Source: Verticillium longisporum (taxonomy: Eukaryota; Ascomycota; Sordariomycetes; Glomerellales; Plectosphaerellaceae). Taken from it: 64,000 nt of DNA. The notes beneath the pieces were generated by a model that worked only from the letters and a program-made list of their open reading frames with translations, searched no databases and had not been told where the DNA came from. The stretch is taken from the NCBI GenBank assembly GCA_019188255.1, contig JAETXT010000003.1, positions 3,410,001 through 3,474,000 of the forward strand. Reading direction: 5' to 3'. This document shows, piece by piece, positions 46,980 to 59,024 of the stretch. The position numbers and the translations under genes were made by a program. Numbering within the stretch: position 1 is the first letter of the stretch; the number at the start of each line of letters is the position of its first letter.

Positions 46980-47739
46980 ATGACATCGGCCACGTGGCCA
47001 GCTCCTGACCTGGACGACCTGGCACAGGCCCCAGAGCCTCTGGCGAGGGCAATACTACTGGCTTTGTGCGACGACGAGCGGGTAGAGGCAAGAGCCCTGC
47101 GTTATTATGAGCGACTTCTGCAGTTCGAGGCGGACGCGGCACAAGGTGCTGGTAACGGCGCTGGAACGCCAGCCGGCGGCGATGAGGTCCGGAGCCCGAC
47201 GGAATCGAATCCAAAGAAACGCAAGAAGAAAACAGGCGATCCACGGATATGCGTGCAATGTGACTGCGTCTTCGTCGAGGAGGAGAACGGGTACGAGAGC
47301 TGCCAGTACCACGCAGGTAAGAACGCGTCCTCGTGCCGCCGCATTTCCATTGGCATAGAGCTGTTGCTGACCAGACGCAAAAGGCATCATTGAGCTGTTC
47401 GACGAGACGAAGGTCGATCTCGACTGGGAGGAGTACTCGCTGGAGCACCTGGACACCCCTTCCAATCGTGCCATGTTTCCCGAGGCGTTTCGATGGATTT
47501 GCTGCCGCGTAACGGCTAATGAGCCAGGGTGCAAACGTGGAAGACACGAAGCAAATCCAGATCGGTCGCTGAAAGGACGCGGTTCGGAGTCGCGAGAGTC
47601 AAGTCTCGATGGAGATCCCCTGCGCCTGGATGCACCAAGATCAGGCGAATTGACCGCCAACGAAGGAGGACCGAAACCAGAGGAGGCCAGTCGTCAGCTC
47701 GAGTTACGAAAGTTGGGGTTAAGACAAGGCCCAAGATGA
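46980..47739 (+). CDS. Small cysteine/histidine-rich (zinc-finger-like) protein
   Basis: Two exons (46980-47316 and 47384-47739) encode 230 aa. After an acidic helical N-terminus and a lysine-rich, possibly nuclear-localising segment (NPKKRKKKTGD) come CVQCDCVFVEEENGYESCQYHAG, split here at residues 92-114, and RWICCRVTANEPGCKRGRH. The C-x2-C ... C-x2-H and C-C ... C ... H spacing resembles a metal-binding module found in uncharacterised fungal proteins. The C-terminus is charged and disordered-looking. The splice (donor GCAG|GTAAGA, acceptor CAAAAG) joins the two Cys/His halves in frame. Function unknown; nucleic-acid or protein binding is a guess. Confidence 0.68.
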
Positions 47740-48705
47740 TGATGATAATGATGGCAAGGAACGACGAGATGAGAAAACCTCGCGAAGACGGAAAACAACA
47801 GACAGCGAGGATGGCCCACATGAAGGGGGGTGAAGGAGATGGGAGGTGCACTGGGAGAGAGTGCTTACGCTCGGACATGCAGCACCAGCCACGACACCAA
47901 AACGAGTGATAGCAGGCATATGTGCCCGCGGCAGACAAACAAAGCGAGACGGTTTGACAAGGAAAGAAGGCAAGAACAAGGGAAAAAGAATGATGGCGGC
48001 GGCGCCACGACCAGGCAACTGGGAAGGAGAAACAGGGGTCGGTGAGAGGTGTCGAGCAATCGGATGACTGCCGGTGTGCCCCGGTGACGGAAGCGACGGC
48101 CGGACGCGGTAGCTTGTGGTCATGTGCCGACCGTGTACTGTTTGTTAAGTCGTATTGAAGTCTCCAGGACCTTGAGACATGTCCAACGATGCGGGCATGA
48201 CCCAACCACAATCGAGCTTCGGGGGAGCGCTGGTTGGGCATCTGGGTCTGTTGTCGCGACGCTGCGCCTTCTTGCAGCGGTAGGGACTTGCCCTTGGGTT
48301 GGCTCGCCAGACCCCTGCGACGGCTCAGGGATGACGGCAGGAGCTCCTGCCCGCACATGCGGTTTTCTTAGCGAGAGGGAGGGCAGTCCTCACCTTGTCG
48401 TCATATATGTATCAAATATCGTGCAGCAATCAGGCATTCTTCCCACCATTTCACTTGGCACAGGGTTACAGTTGGGCTTTCGCCAAGCGGCGAGGGCAAA
48501 GGTGTAGCTCCATGACCAATTGGTAAAGTATACTTTCACCCAACCTGACAATGCTTCAGAAGTACATCACTGTAAAAGTGCTGCGAAAAGGGGCCCCGTC
48601 GTGTCAGAAAAACGAAGTTTGGTGAGGAGATATCGTGGCGAGTTTTGTCCGATGTTCTGTTGTCTGTAATTAAGTACGGTACAAATTTCGGTGTCATTCG
48701 ATCAA
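47740..48705. other. Intergenic, no supported gene
   Basis: About 970 bp between the zinc-finger-like gene and tRNA-Met. A 280-aa minus-strand frame (47516-48358) overlaps the coding end of the upstream gene and has no domain, so it is not annotated. Confidence 0.45.
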
Positions 48706-48812
48706 GTCTGCGTGGCTTAGCTGGTCAGAGCGTCGGTCTCATATTCCTTAATATGACTGAGTCATCAGACTTAGATATCCGAAGATCATGAGTTCGATCC
48801 TCATCGCGGACA
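48706..48812 (+). tRNA. tRNA-Met(CAT), elongator, with 33-nt intron
   Basis: Acceptor GTCTGCG pairs with CGCGGAC; D arm GCTTAGCTGGTCAGAGC; anticodon CAT at 48740-48742; intron 48744-48776 starting one base 3' of the anticodon. On removal the sequence reads CTCATAATCCGA, typical of elongator tRNA-Met. T arm ATGAG-TTCGATC-CTCAT, discriminator A. Confidence 0.88.
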
Positions 48813-49261
48813 TGTGTTTTACAGTTTTGCTTCAATTGAACAGTCAGTCATTCTAGTGGAATCTGCTTGCACCATGTATATCTTCATGCCAGCTTTACAT
48901 GCTTGTTTTTGGAATAGGAAGCGATTCATGATGAGCTGTAGGATGAGCTTAGAACGCCGGCAAGAGCGAATTGGATTGCCAAATGCTTCGAGTCGCGACC
49001 GCCGGTCTTGGGTTGTAAATTCAAGGGCGCTTGTCCGTTCTTGTCAGAATGCTTGCGAGACTCATTCACACTTCAGTTGAATTGAGGCACTCAAGCTGAT
49101 GTATGCTGCTGCAGCCGAACATCCATGCCAGGCCATTTAGGGGTTACAGACGGAGTACGGATGGCTGTAAGTGAATTCGTCATAGAATCACGTCGTCGAG
49201 GGCTTTAAAGAACACCTCTTCCTGAGTTCAGCGTCTCAGCAAGAGCACAGTCCGCGACCCA
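48813..49261. other. Short intergenic region
   Basis: 450 bp between tRNA-Met and the 3' end of the F-box-like gene. Nothing recognised. Confidence 0.5.
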
Positions 49262-50347
49262 TCATCGATGAGCAGGTCCCCATAGCGGCCGGTATTCCTG
49301 GTCATCATACACCGCCATCCACAGACCGGGCAGCGTCAAGCCGCATTCCGGCTGGCCCTCTTCGATCAATCGCTTCGTGACGTCTTCATTCCACAATCCG
49401 CGCGCCCTGCGCTTCTCCACCGTGCCATGTGCCCACGCCTCGAAGCTCACGCGGTCCGGGAAGCAGGTAAGCGGCCAGAACCTCCCATCGTCGGAGTCGA
49501 TCGGCAAGCGGCAGAAGTGTTCCGTCAGGTCAAAGATCTTGCGTTCCTCGCCGTCTACGCGTATGTGGATGGAGCCGAAGCCCTGGTAGAGGATGTGGCC
49601 GTTGAGGAAGTTACCCGATCCGTCGAGGGCGTGGCGGATCCAGCGGGCGAGGGAACTTGCCAGTCGCTCGGCGGCCGCGACCGGGTCCACGGAGGGGAGC
49701 TGCAAGGAGCTAGGAATGAGGTTGACATATGTGCCGGGCTCCGGGGACGCAACGTCAAGGATCAAGGTGTTGGCAGAGTACGCGGCTATGCAGTCGCGGC
49801 GGGACGCAGCATGTGAGAGGGGGCCCTTCTGGAGGAAGCCGGCAAGAAGGTATATGTAGGTATGCTTCAGGTAAGACGCGTGACCATGGGCTTGAGACAG
49901 CGAGCTTCGTTTAAGCGTATTGTTCCAGACGGGATTGCCTTCATCGGGGAGGTCGGAGATGCGGAGCGCTACATGGAGGGTGTCGATGTGGCATTGGCGG
50001 ATGGGCACTGCGAGCCAGGTGGGCCAGATACCAGAGCCAGGCACATGCATGAGGTCGAGTCGGTAGGTCAGAGGACCCTTGAGACGCTTTAGAGTTTCGC
50101 AGCATATTTGGCGATTCGTCAGGAGAAGGTTCAACACAGTGATGCTGTTCCAGGCCGTTGCGTCAATGGACCGTTCCGAGAACAGGTTGGCTCTCTCGAG
50201 ATGGTCATTCTCATCATGGGCCAGCGTGCGCACTCGATCGAGAGTCGCCGAGGCACTGCTAGGTGGCGGTCGCCCGATAGCGATAGCATAGCCGAGTATC
50301 AAATCGCGAAGCTCCCGTGGCAATGCCAGAAACTGGCTGTTGCCCAT
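49262..50347 (-). CDS. F-box-like fungal protein
   Basis: Single exon, 361 aa from the ATG of MGNSQFLALPRELRD; an in-frame ATG at 50416 would add 23 residues. The N-terminus LALPRELRDLILGYAIAIG matches the start of F-box-like domains common in fungi, followed by NLLLTNRQICCETLKRL, another usual block of this group. The rest is a mixed alpha/beta region without named domains. F-box proteins are substrate adaptors of SCF ubiquitin ligases, but the large fungal families are mostly uncharacterised. It is the last gene before the AT-rich transposon block, about 420 bp away, so RIP leakage or heterochromatin could affect it (inference). Confidence 0.75.
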   Translation of the reverse strand: MGNSQFLALPRELRDLILGYAIAIGRPPPSSASATLDRVRTLAHDENDHLERANLFSERSIDATAWNSITVLNLLLTNRQICCETLKRLKGPLTYRLDLMHVPGSGIWPTWLAVPIRQCHIDTLHVALRISDLPDEGNPVWNNTLKRSSLSQAHGHASYLKHTYIYLLAGFLQKGPLSHAASRRDCIAAYSANTLILDVASPEPGTYVNLIPSSLQLPSVDPVAAAERLASSLARWIRHALDGSGNFLNGHILYQGFGSIHIRVDGEERKIFDLTEHFCRLPIDSDDGRFWPLTCFPDRVSFEAWAHGTVEKRRARGLWNEDVTKRLIEEGQPECGLTLPGLWMAVYDDQEYRPLWGPAHR

Positions 50348-50769
50348 TGCTGGAACAGCGTGATGGTGTGCGCGGTGGTTTACGTTTCTGGTGGGGGAGA
50401 CAGCACAGACCCGCATGTGCGATCAACGGTCCTCCAGGTACAGTGCGTCAGGCGTTATAAGTACATTTTCAGTGGCACAGAGCACTAACTCAGCCACTGG
50501 GGGTCTGGACATCACAATTCGGCGGCAGTCCCGTCGGCAGGGCTGGCGATGTGAGGCGGGGGGGGGCTCCAGACTTCCAGTTCACGAACGCCATCGTACG
50601 TATTGTTTTCTTGAAACGCCATCCGCACTTTCTTGACCAGAGGACTGCTCAAGCTGCAAAATTGTTCAGCGGCTCGAGATCTAGTCAATCACGGAGTGAC
50701 GATTGGTCGCTATAAAACTTTTATAATAAAGTGAATGTATCATATATAATAGAATAGTATTAGGAGCCC
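50348..50769. other. Euchromatin to RIP-block boundary
   Basis: Promoter side of the F-box-like gene. Composition changes from balanced to AT-rich at about 50690, just before the first LTR. Confidence 0.6.
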
Positions 50770-51033
50770 TATTGAACTAATATTAGGGAATCGCCTAGCC
50801 GATATAGTGATCACCGGGGCTGGGATTCACAGCTCTCAGGAGCACGTGATTCATAGCTTACGTAATCGGTGAATCAGATAGGTATATCTAATTCATATAG
50901 GTAGTAGTAATTTAGAGAGATAGTATTAATAATTATTATAAGTCTTATATTACCTACTTTACCTATTTAGAGCTCTTAGGTATAGCTAAAGTAATAAATT
51001 AGGGTTTATATAAATAATAAAGCCCTCTTAATA
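50770..51033 (+). repeat. LTR A, RIP-mutated, inverted orientation
   Basis: 264 bp bounded by TATTGA...TTAATA, the RIP-type versions of TGTTGA...TCAACA. It aligns to the reverse complement of the intact LTR (59025-59310). The segment around 50805-50880 keeps many CpA/TpG dinucleotides and is far less mutated than the rest. Confidence 0.8.
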
Positions 51034-51291
51034 TTAATTAATATTATATTTAATATAATATAGAATAGCTAGAGCTAGAGAAGTTAAGATCGATCCTATA
51101 AATAGTAAATTTACTATATATAAGCTTATCGATTATGCTTTATAAATAATCGTAAGAGTACTATTTACTTTAAGTATTTTAGGACTCTTATAAGAGCTTA
51201 ATAATAGAGAAACCCTCTATTATATAATTTATAAGAGTATTATCTACTTTAAGTATCTTAGGACTCCTATACTTAAGATTACTATTTAAGC
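51034..51291 (+). repeat. Leader (5' internal) fragment next to LTR A
   Basis: About 258 bp that is the inverted counterpart of 58740-58994. Both sit directly next to the end of an LTR, so they are the primer-binding and leader region of plus- and minus-oriented copies. This one is cut off by LTR B. Confidence 0.7.
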
Positions 51292-51580
51292 TATTAAGAG
51301 GGCTTTACTATTTATATAAACCCTATTTTATTACTTTAATTATATTTAAGAGCTCTAAATAGGTAGGGTAGGTAATATAAGACTTATAATAATTATTAAT
51401 ACTATCTCTCTAAATTACTACTATCTATATAAATTAGATATACTTATCTAATTTACTAATTATATAAGCTATAAATTATATACTCCTAAGAGCTATAAAT
51501 CCTAGCCCTAGTAATTACTATATTAGTAAATCCTATATAGTAATTACTACCCTAAGCGATTCCCTAATATTAACTTAATA
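51292..51580 (-). repeat. LTR B, heavily RIP-mutated
   Basis: 289 bp, same orientation as the intact minus-strand element, TATTAA...TTAATA. It is followed by 168 bp of 3' internal sequence (51581-51748) that is cut off by LTR C. Confidence 0.82.
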
Positions 51581-51748
51581 CTAGCTCTCTTTTCTTTATA
51601 GATAGGATTACTATAGAATTAATATTAGAAATTATTACCTCGGTTAATAGCTACTCTAATATACTTATAATTCTCTAATCTCTAATATATTAGATCCCTA
51701 ATCTATAAAATAATAAATAAATAAATAATTAAGTAATAATAGGAGAAT

Positions 51749-52037
51749 TATTAAGAGGGCTTCACTACTTATATAAACCCTAATTTATTGCTTTAGCTAT
51801 GCCTAAGAGCTCTAAATAGGTAGGGTAGGTAATATAAGACTTATAATAATTATTAATACTATCTCTCTAAATCACTACTACCTATATAAATTAGATATAC
51901 CTATCTAATTCACCGATTATATAAGCTATAAATTACGTACTCCTAAGAGCTATAAATCCTAGCCCTAGTAATTACTATATCGGTAAATCCTATATAATAA
52001 TTACTAACCTAGGTAATCCCCTAATATTAATTTAATA
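51749..52037 (-). repeat. LTR C (3' LTR of the RIP-mutated element)
   Basis: 289 bp, TATTAA...TTAATA, very close to LTR B. It is followed by the polypurine-tract counterpart (CTATCTTTTCTTTATAG on the plus strand). Confidence 0.82.
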
Positions 52038-52239
52038 CTAGCTATCTTTTCTTTATAGATAGGATTACTTAAAGGACTAATATCGGGCTCTATTACCTAG
52101 GTTAATAGCTACTCTAATATACTTATAATCCTCTAGTCTCTAGTATATTAGATCTATTATCCCTAATCTATAAAATAAATAAATAAATAAGTAAATAAGT
52201 AATAATAGGAGAATAATAGATAGAATAAGGGAAAAATAT

Positions 52240-53265
52240 AGCTTAATATTACTATTCCTATAAGCGCTAAATCCCTAGTCCCTAGCACTATAGATTAGTC
52301 GAATTAGTTACTAAATAGCTCTCTAAGGAAACGAATTAAATTATAATTTAATAATAAAAATAGGCTTTTAAACCCTTTAATAAAGGAAATAAATAATAAT
52401 TAAATAATATAATAGCTAATTAAATAGTACTCTTATAATAGCTAGATATAGGCTTTTAAAATCTCTAAATCGCTAATATATTAATAGAGGGTAAAAGAAT
52501 AATTATTATTACCCCTTTATTAGCTTTCTCGATAAGAATAATAGAATTAAATTACTTTTAATAGGAATAATAGAATTAAACTATTTAAATAGAATTAATA
52601 GATCCTATTAAGCTAATTTAGTAAATATTATATTCTATAGATCTATATATTTAATTAATAAATTATAGTAATTCTATTCCTTTTACTTTTCCTCTTCCCT
52701 ATAACGATTCTTTATTTTAAAATTAGCTAGCTTAATCTATTATTTTAGAGCTCCGACGATTACTAATTCCCCCTTTTTATTACTCTCTCTATCTCTCTTT
52801 CTCTCTTATCCTAGCCTCGATAATACCTCCTAAATATAAAGCCCCTATACCTATTACCCCTTCTATTAAGAGAGTAGCTAAGTATAAGAATATAGTTAGT
52901 ATTAATTATAGGAGCTATTAATCCTAGTATATAGTATATATATATAGTAATATTTATAAGGTCCTCTATTTAGGGTATTTAAAGTCTTATTTTATTAATA
53001 AGTAAATTAAAACTAGTATTAATAGTATATATTACGATCTAGAGCTTAAGGGTTCCTATTACTATAAATATACCTCTAAGTATTCTTATAAATTAATATA
53101 AGCTTCTACGATCTCTATTTCTAGTATCTATAGCTCTAATAATTATTATCTATAATCTAATTAGAGCATTTAAGCCTATTATAAAGTTTTTAACTATTTA
53201 GAATAAGAATAATAAGCTAATAAGCTCTCTTCTCTATTATTTCCTTAATTATTTAATCGTATAAT
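52240..53265 (+). pseudogene. Extra segment in the RIP copy with a degraded plus-strand frame
   Basis: About 1 kb with no counterpart in the intact copy, flanked on both sides by versions of the same short stretch (52200-52240 and 53265-53310). Around 52823-53095 a plus-strand frame, antisense to the retroelement polyprotein, is interrupted only by TAA/TAG where RIP of CAA/CAG/CGA or TGG is expected. It has unusually many Tyr (TAT) codons, possible former Cys (TGT) codons. It could be a nested element or an accessory ORF. Confidence 0.5.
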
Positions 53266-53496
53266 TAATTAATAGGAGATATAGGATATAGAGAAATAGT
53301 ATACTATTATTAAAAATATATTATCGATTATTAAAAAGGAGGAGGCTAAAGGGGGTAATAATCCTAATAAAGACCTTAATAGTCTTAATAATATTAAGTA
53401 TAAAGTAGCTAAGCGGGCTATAGCTCTATAGCTCTTTAATTACTTCTAGTAGGACTTACTAGAATAGTTAAACTCGGATTCTTCGGATTCCGAGGC

Positions 53497-56400
53497 TTAA
53501 TCCGCTTTATAGATTAGTTATTTTACTATTTTATTAATTATAGAATCGTCGTTTTTATTTCTAAAGTACTCGTTTTTAAGCTTTACTATATCTTTATTAA
53601 TATTAATTACTTTTACCCCTTAATTATTCTTTTCTTAATATTTAATATATCCTTTAATCTTAATTATAATTTTATTAGAGTTTATTAGCGCTTCTAGTAC
53701 TTAGTTTAGCGCTCCTTTAATTATTAAGTTTATAGGGTTATTACCTTTAGCGATCTAATGAATTTTATTAACTTTATATTCTTTATAGTTTTATTATAAT
53801 ATTATAAAATCTATTATTAAATATTTCTCTATTATTATATTTAATTAAATAAAATATTAATAGAGTAAGTAGCTATTAGTATAAATAATTATCTATAGGA
53901 GTAATAGTTCTAAGTATTTATAGATCTCTTAGAGTATCTATTTAAGGATATAAGCTATATCGAAGCTATTAATTATTTTATAGATTCCGCTAATTAGAAC
54001 TAAATATATAATTTATTTATATTTAATAGATTATTAATAGAGGATATTATTATATATTATAAAGGGATTCTCCTAATTACTAGAATATTTATTATTTAAG
54101 AGGGTAATAAATCCGATCTATAAACTAAGGTCCTTATTATTAATAAAGGATCTATTAATAAATATATAAAATTAAACTATTAAGAGATCTAAATATATAT
54201 AATTTAAGCTATAGCCTATATTAGCGATCTACTATTATATATATTTATTAAGCTATTTAAAGTTATCCTCTTATAAGTTCTTAGCTTAAACTATAATAGA
54301 GAAATCGAAGGCTACCTTTAGTTAATAGGTTAAAGTAATATAGATATTATAAGCTCTCTAGGCAATATATTCCTATTCTAAGCTTATTATCCTTAGGGTT
54401 ACTAGCTCTAGGCGATTACCTTAGCTTTTCTATTAAATTATAAGATCTTTAATTCTAATTTTAATAATATAGCTATTAAAGATACTATTAGATCCTATAT
54501 TAAGGATAGAAATAGGCTTTACCCGGAAGTTAATACTTTCAAGCTCTATTTATTCTTTTTATATAAATATAAGCTCTTTAAAGTTAAAGGTATTATTAAT
54601 CTATATCCTAATTAGCTTAAAGCTCTCTCTAGCTCTAATTAGGAGTAAATATAGATCGTAATCTATTAGGATAGCATTTAAGCGCTCTCTATAATAGCGT
54701 TAATAAATTATAAACTAATAGAGACCTAATTCTATAATATTATAGAGTAGCTTTAAAATATAGAAGACGATTCTATTAAGGTATCTATACTATAGTTCCT
54801 TAGGAATATATAGGAGAATATTATATAATAGATCTATAGTACTCTAAATATAAGCTTAATTAATATTATAGAGTATTAATTAATAGCTATATTATTATAA
54901 TATTAAAGTAATCGCTAAGATTAGTTATTAATTATAGTATATAATTATAGGCGATTATATTAATAGGGTTATCTTCTCTTAATTACTATATCCTTAAACT
55001 ATTAATCTTAACTTCTTATATAGGGCTTAAGGGAGGCCTTTTACCTCTTTTATAAGCTAATATCTAAAGATCTTAATACTAGGAAACGTAGATCTCCTAA
55101 TTAATACGATTATTCTAGCTATTAGGAATAAGTCGATTTCCTCCTAGTTGGACTATTTAAATAGCTTCCTAAGGGTCGTTATTCTACCTTTATTATATAG
55201 TTTAATAGCTAGGTTATAATCCTATTACTCCCTTTTAATAATAAATTAATATTTAATCTATAAAGTCCTAATTATATTATTCTTATAATCTATAAAAGTT
55301 ACTTATAATAGATTTATAATATTTATTAATTTCCTAGATCTCCTATATTAATATAATAGAATTAGCTCTAAGTATTTAAATAGTTCTAGGGTCTCTAGAA
55401 TTTAAATTATTATTATCTCCTTAGTCTATTAATCTAATAATCTATTATATAGCTTAATATATATTCCTCTAAATTCTATTAAGCTATTAATTATTTCGAT
55501 TATAATCGTTATATTAAAAACCGATATAACCTTATAAGGATTAGTCTATTTCTCCTATTCTCGGAATATAAGAATATCGCTTCCTAGCTCTAACGATCTT
55601 AATAATAACTATTTAATATCTAGTCTATTATAGGTATTAAGAGTATTATTAATCTTCCGCTTAGCGATTATTCGCTAAAGCTCTATTATTACTTTATTAA
55701 TTACTTTAATATATTATATTTAGATCGTAATAAGTACTAAATTAATAGTAATCCTAAGTATTACTTTAAATACGAGTAATATAAGTATTAATCTATTAAA
55801 TCTAATAATATTATTTATTACCTTTACTATTCCCTAAAATAGCGATTCTAGGCTTATATTATAAAACTCTACCTTTAAGATCTTATATATTCTATAAATC
55901 GGCTTATAATAGCTCTTAACCTTACCGATTAATTAATAGGCCTCTATAGGGATCTAATAGTAGGTTATACTTAGGAAGTATACCTCTATTCTAAATTCTA
56001 TAGAAGTAAAGTTCGTTCTAGTATTAATAGTTACGATATCTAGAGGCTTAAAATATATATTTAATTAATACCTCTTAAGGGCTTTCTATATTATATAAGC
56101 TAAAAAATTAGGAATAAAGGTTATAGATTAGAATCCTATATTTATATTAATTATATAAAGAATAAGCTATTTATCTAAATATATAATATCGATTAAAATC
56201 TCGTAATTAAAGTCGATATTTAATTTTAAAGTAAACTTAAAATATTATAGAGATTTCCCTTTAATCTAATAATAGTAATAGAAGTAATTTATTAGCTCTA
56301 GAGTATCCCGATTTATATTATAGTCTACTCTCTAGAGTAAATTCTATAGCTTCTCTATAGATAAATAACTAAACTATTTATAAATATATTAGAGCTTTAC

Positions 56401-58700
56401 TTCTATTAAAAACGCTATTCTATTATTCTCTATCCCTATTATATATATAATCCCGGAGCTAATATAGGTCTTTATATCTAAGAAGAACTATAAATAGCTC
56501 TATTTACGAAAAATAGGTATATACTCCTAGATCTCCTTAATATGCTTTACTAGCTTATTATATATATTATTTAAATAGATTCTAAAATTATCTATATCTT
56601 TAATATAAAATAAGAATAAAGTATTTATTAGGACGATATAGAATATAATTCTCCTAATTAGTATAAGAATAATAATCTCCTTTATTATAAATATAGGGTT
56701 TCCTATTCTAAATCTTATTCTAGCTCTTATTCTCTATTTATTAACTATTAAGCTTAATATTAAAGCTATTAAGGCTCTTATTTATAAAGCTTCTATTATA
56801 GAAATTAATATTATATTTATATTAAGGATAATATTATATTATATAGAAGTATTATTAATCTAATATTAAATAAAGAGCTATTCTATTAGAGCTATTATTT
56901 TAGCTTTTAAACTATTCCCTTTAATTCTATATTAGAATAATTTATTTATTAGGAAATATATAATATAAATATTTATTAATTTATTCTTAGGATTAGATTT
57001 ATAAATATTATTTATTCCTAGCTTATTAGAAATAGGATTATTAAATTCTAAGCTCTTAATAGGTTTTATTATTATTAGAAATTAATAATATCCTTTCTAT
57101 TAATCTCTATACGCTTCTTATATATATTTCTATTACTCTTTCGAGTATTATTACTCTTTAGGAAAGTACTTCGTTAATCTATAATCTAATTTAGAATATA
57201 TCTAGTATTTACGAATTCTAGATAATTAATAATTATTAATTCTATATATTAATTACTCTCTATAATCTCCTTTTCTACTAGCTTAATAATATCTATTCCT
57301 ATAACGTTTATTAATATAGAAGTACTTAGGTATTCTAATATTCTCTTCTACCTTTAATATATTCTTAAGCTATATAGATAATATATAAAAGATTATTCTA
57401 ATCTTATTAATATAATCTTTAATTCTAGGATACTTTAAACTACCCTTAGAGTATTTATATAAAGATAAATCTCTTCTTTAAATATAGAGCTAAGTACTTT
57501 CTAATATTATTAAAGTTTATTTAGAAAGATCTAGAGAACTTCTATTTATAGCTTTCTTATATTATTAGCTTCTATTATTATAAAATATAATATTATTAAA
57601 TTCTAATCTATATAATATTATATTCTATTAATCTCTAAATTAAATTATTATTTAATTATTAAATATATTTAATAAAGTCCTATATTCTAATTTATATATT
57701 CTAAGAAGAAAGTTTATATATATTCTAAAAGTATATTTAGGAAGAGTATATAGAGCTATATATAATAGATTTATACTAATTTATAAACGTTTATAAAGAT
57801 ATATATTTTATTATTAAGGATATTATAGATCTCTTTAGAATAATTACTTTCCTAATTCTAGAATAATACGAATTACTTAATTATAGCTCTATTAATTAAT
57901 AAATTTACCGATTTATATAATAATATAATATAATACTAAGCTAATAGATTCTAAGTAATATTTAAGGATAAGGTCTTATTTCTTTATAATTAAAGTATAA
58001 TCTCTTATTAACTAGACTATTTATTCTATTAATTAGATAACCTTAGAATTAGGGGCTATTAGGGATCTATCCTCCCTATTTATAGTTTTTAGATTTAGGA
58101 TAATTAAACGTTCTTTATAGATTACTATTTATTATCCTATTAATCTCTCTATTCCTCTATTCTTTAGAATATTAAATCCTAATTAATAATAATTAACTCT
58201 ATTATATTAAATACTTCCTCTTATAAGAATATTAATATTAATCTCTTTAATATTTTAATATTTATTATTCCTAGAAGAGGGATCCTATATTTTATTAGAT
58301 ATATCTTTAATATTTAAGTAATTATTATATTATAAGAATTAAAGTCCTCTTTAATCTAGCCCTAGAAGTCTTTAATAAATACTTCTAGGAAGTAAACTCC
58401 CTTTATAGTCCTATATATACTTATTACTTTAAAGATCTAAGTACTCTTAAGATCTATAGATACTAAATCTAATAATTTAAAGAACCGTAATTCTATTCTA
58501 TTAATAATAAAATTAATATTAAGACCTTTCCTAACTTTCTATATTAAATATAATATACTAAATTCTTCTAGAATATTATTAAACTCCTATTATATCTTTT
58601 TAGCGCTCTCTAGCTCTATTATAGAGCTATTATTATAATCTAAGGAGCTTATTATCGTTAATTTTATTAAAGCTCTATTATAGCTAATTAACTATTCTAT
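53497..58700 (-). pseudogene. RIP-destroyed Copia gag-pol
   Basis: Position-by-position counterpart of the intact polyprotein (stop codon site 53497 corresponds to 59689; 57812 corresponds to the window end). Nearly every TGG, CAA and CAG codon has become a stop. The part from 57813 leftwards of 58740 should be the gag start, not covered by the intact copy here. Not translatable. Confidence 0.85.
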
Positions 58701-58739
58701 AGAGCTTCGTTTATTAAGTTAATAGTTAATAATATAGCC

Positions 58740-58994
58740 TAGGTAATAATCTTAAATATAGGAGTCCTAAGATATTTAAAGTAGATAATACTCCTATAGA
58801 TTATATAATAGAAGGTTTCTCTACTATTAACCTCTTATAAGAGTCCTAAAATACTTAAAATAAATAGTATTCTTACGATTATTTATAAAGTATAATTAAT
58901 AAGCTTATATATAGTAAATTTACTATTTATAGGATCGATTCTAACTTCTCTAGCCCTAGCTATTCTATATTATATTAAATATAATACTAATTAA
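58740..58994 (-). repeat. Leader region of the RIP-mutated element
   Basis: Inverted copy of 51034-51291, adjacent to the truncated 5' LTR that starts at 58995. Confidence 0.7.
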
Positions 58995-59024
58995 TATTAA
59001 GAGGGCTTTACTATTTATATAAAG

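Larger units (their letters stand above)
51749..59024 (-). mobile_element. RIP-mutated Ty1/Copia element
   Basis: It runs from 3' LTR C at 51749-52037 through the internal region to the first 30 bp of its 5' LTR (58995-59024), where the unmutated copy interrupts it. The internal part aligns at an offset of about 6.19 kb to 59.5-64 kb. Differences are almost wholly C-to-T and G-to-A, CpA/TpG are depleted, and no long frame survives. It holds about 1 kb (52240-53265) absent from the intact copy. Confidence 0.88.

Noticed and set aside
47516..48358. 280-aa minus-strand frame
   Set aside because: Overlaps the zinc-finger-like gene in antisense and has low-complexity, membrane-like stretches from pyrimidine-rich DNA; no homology recognised.
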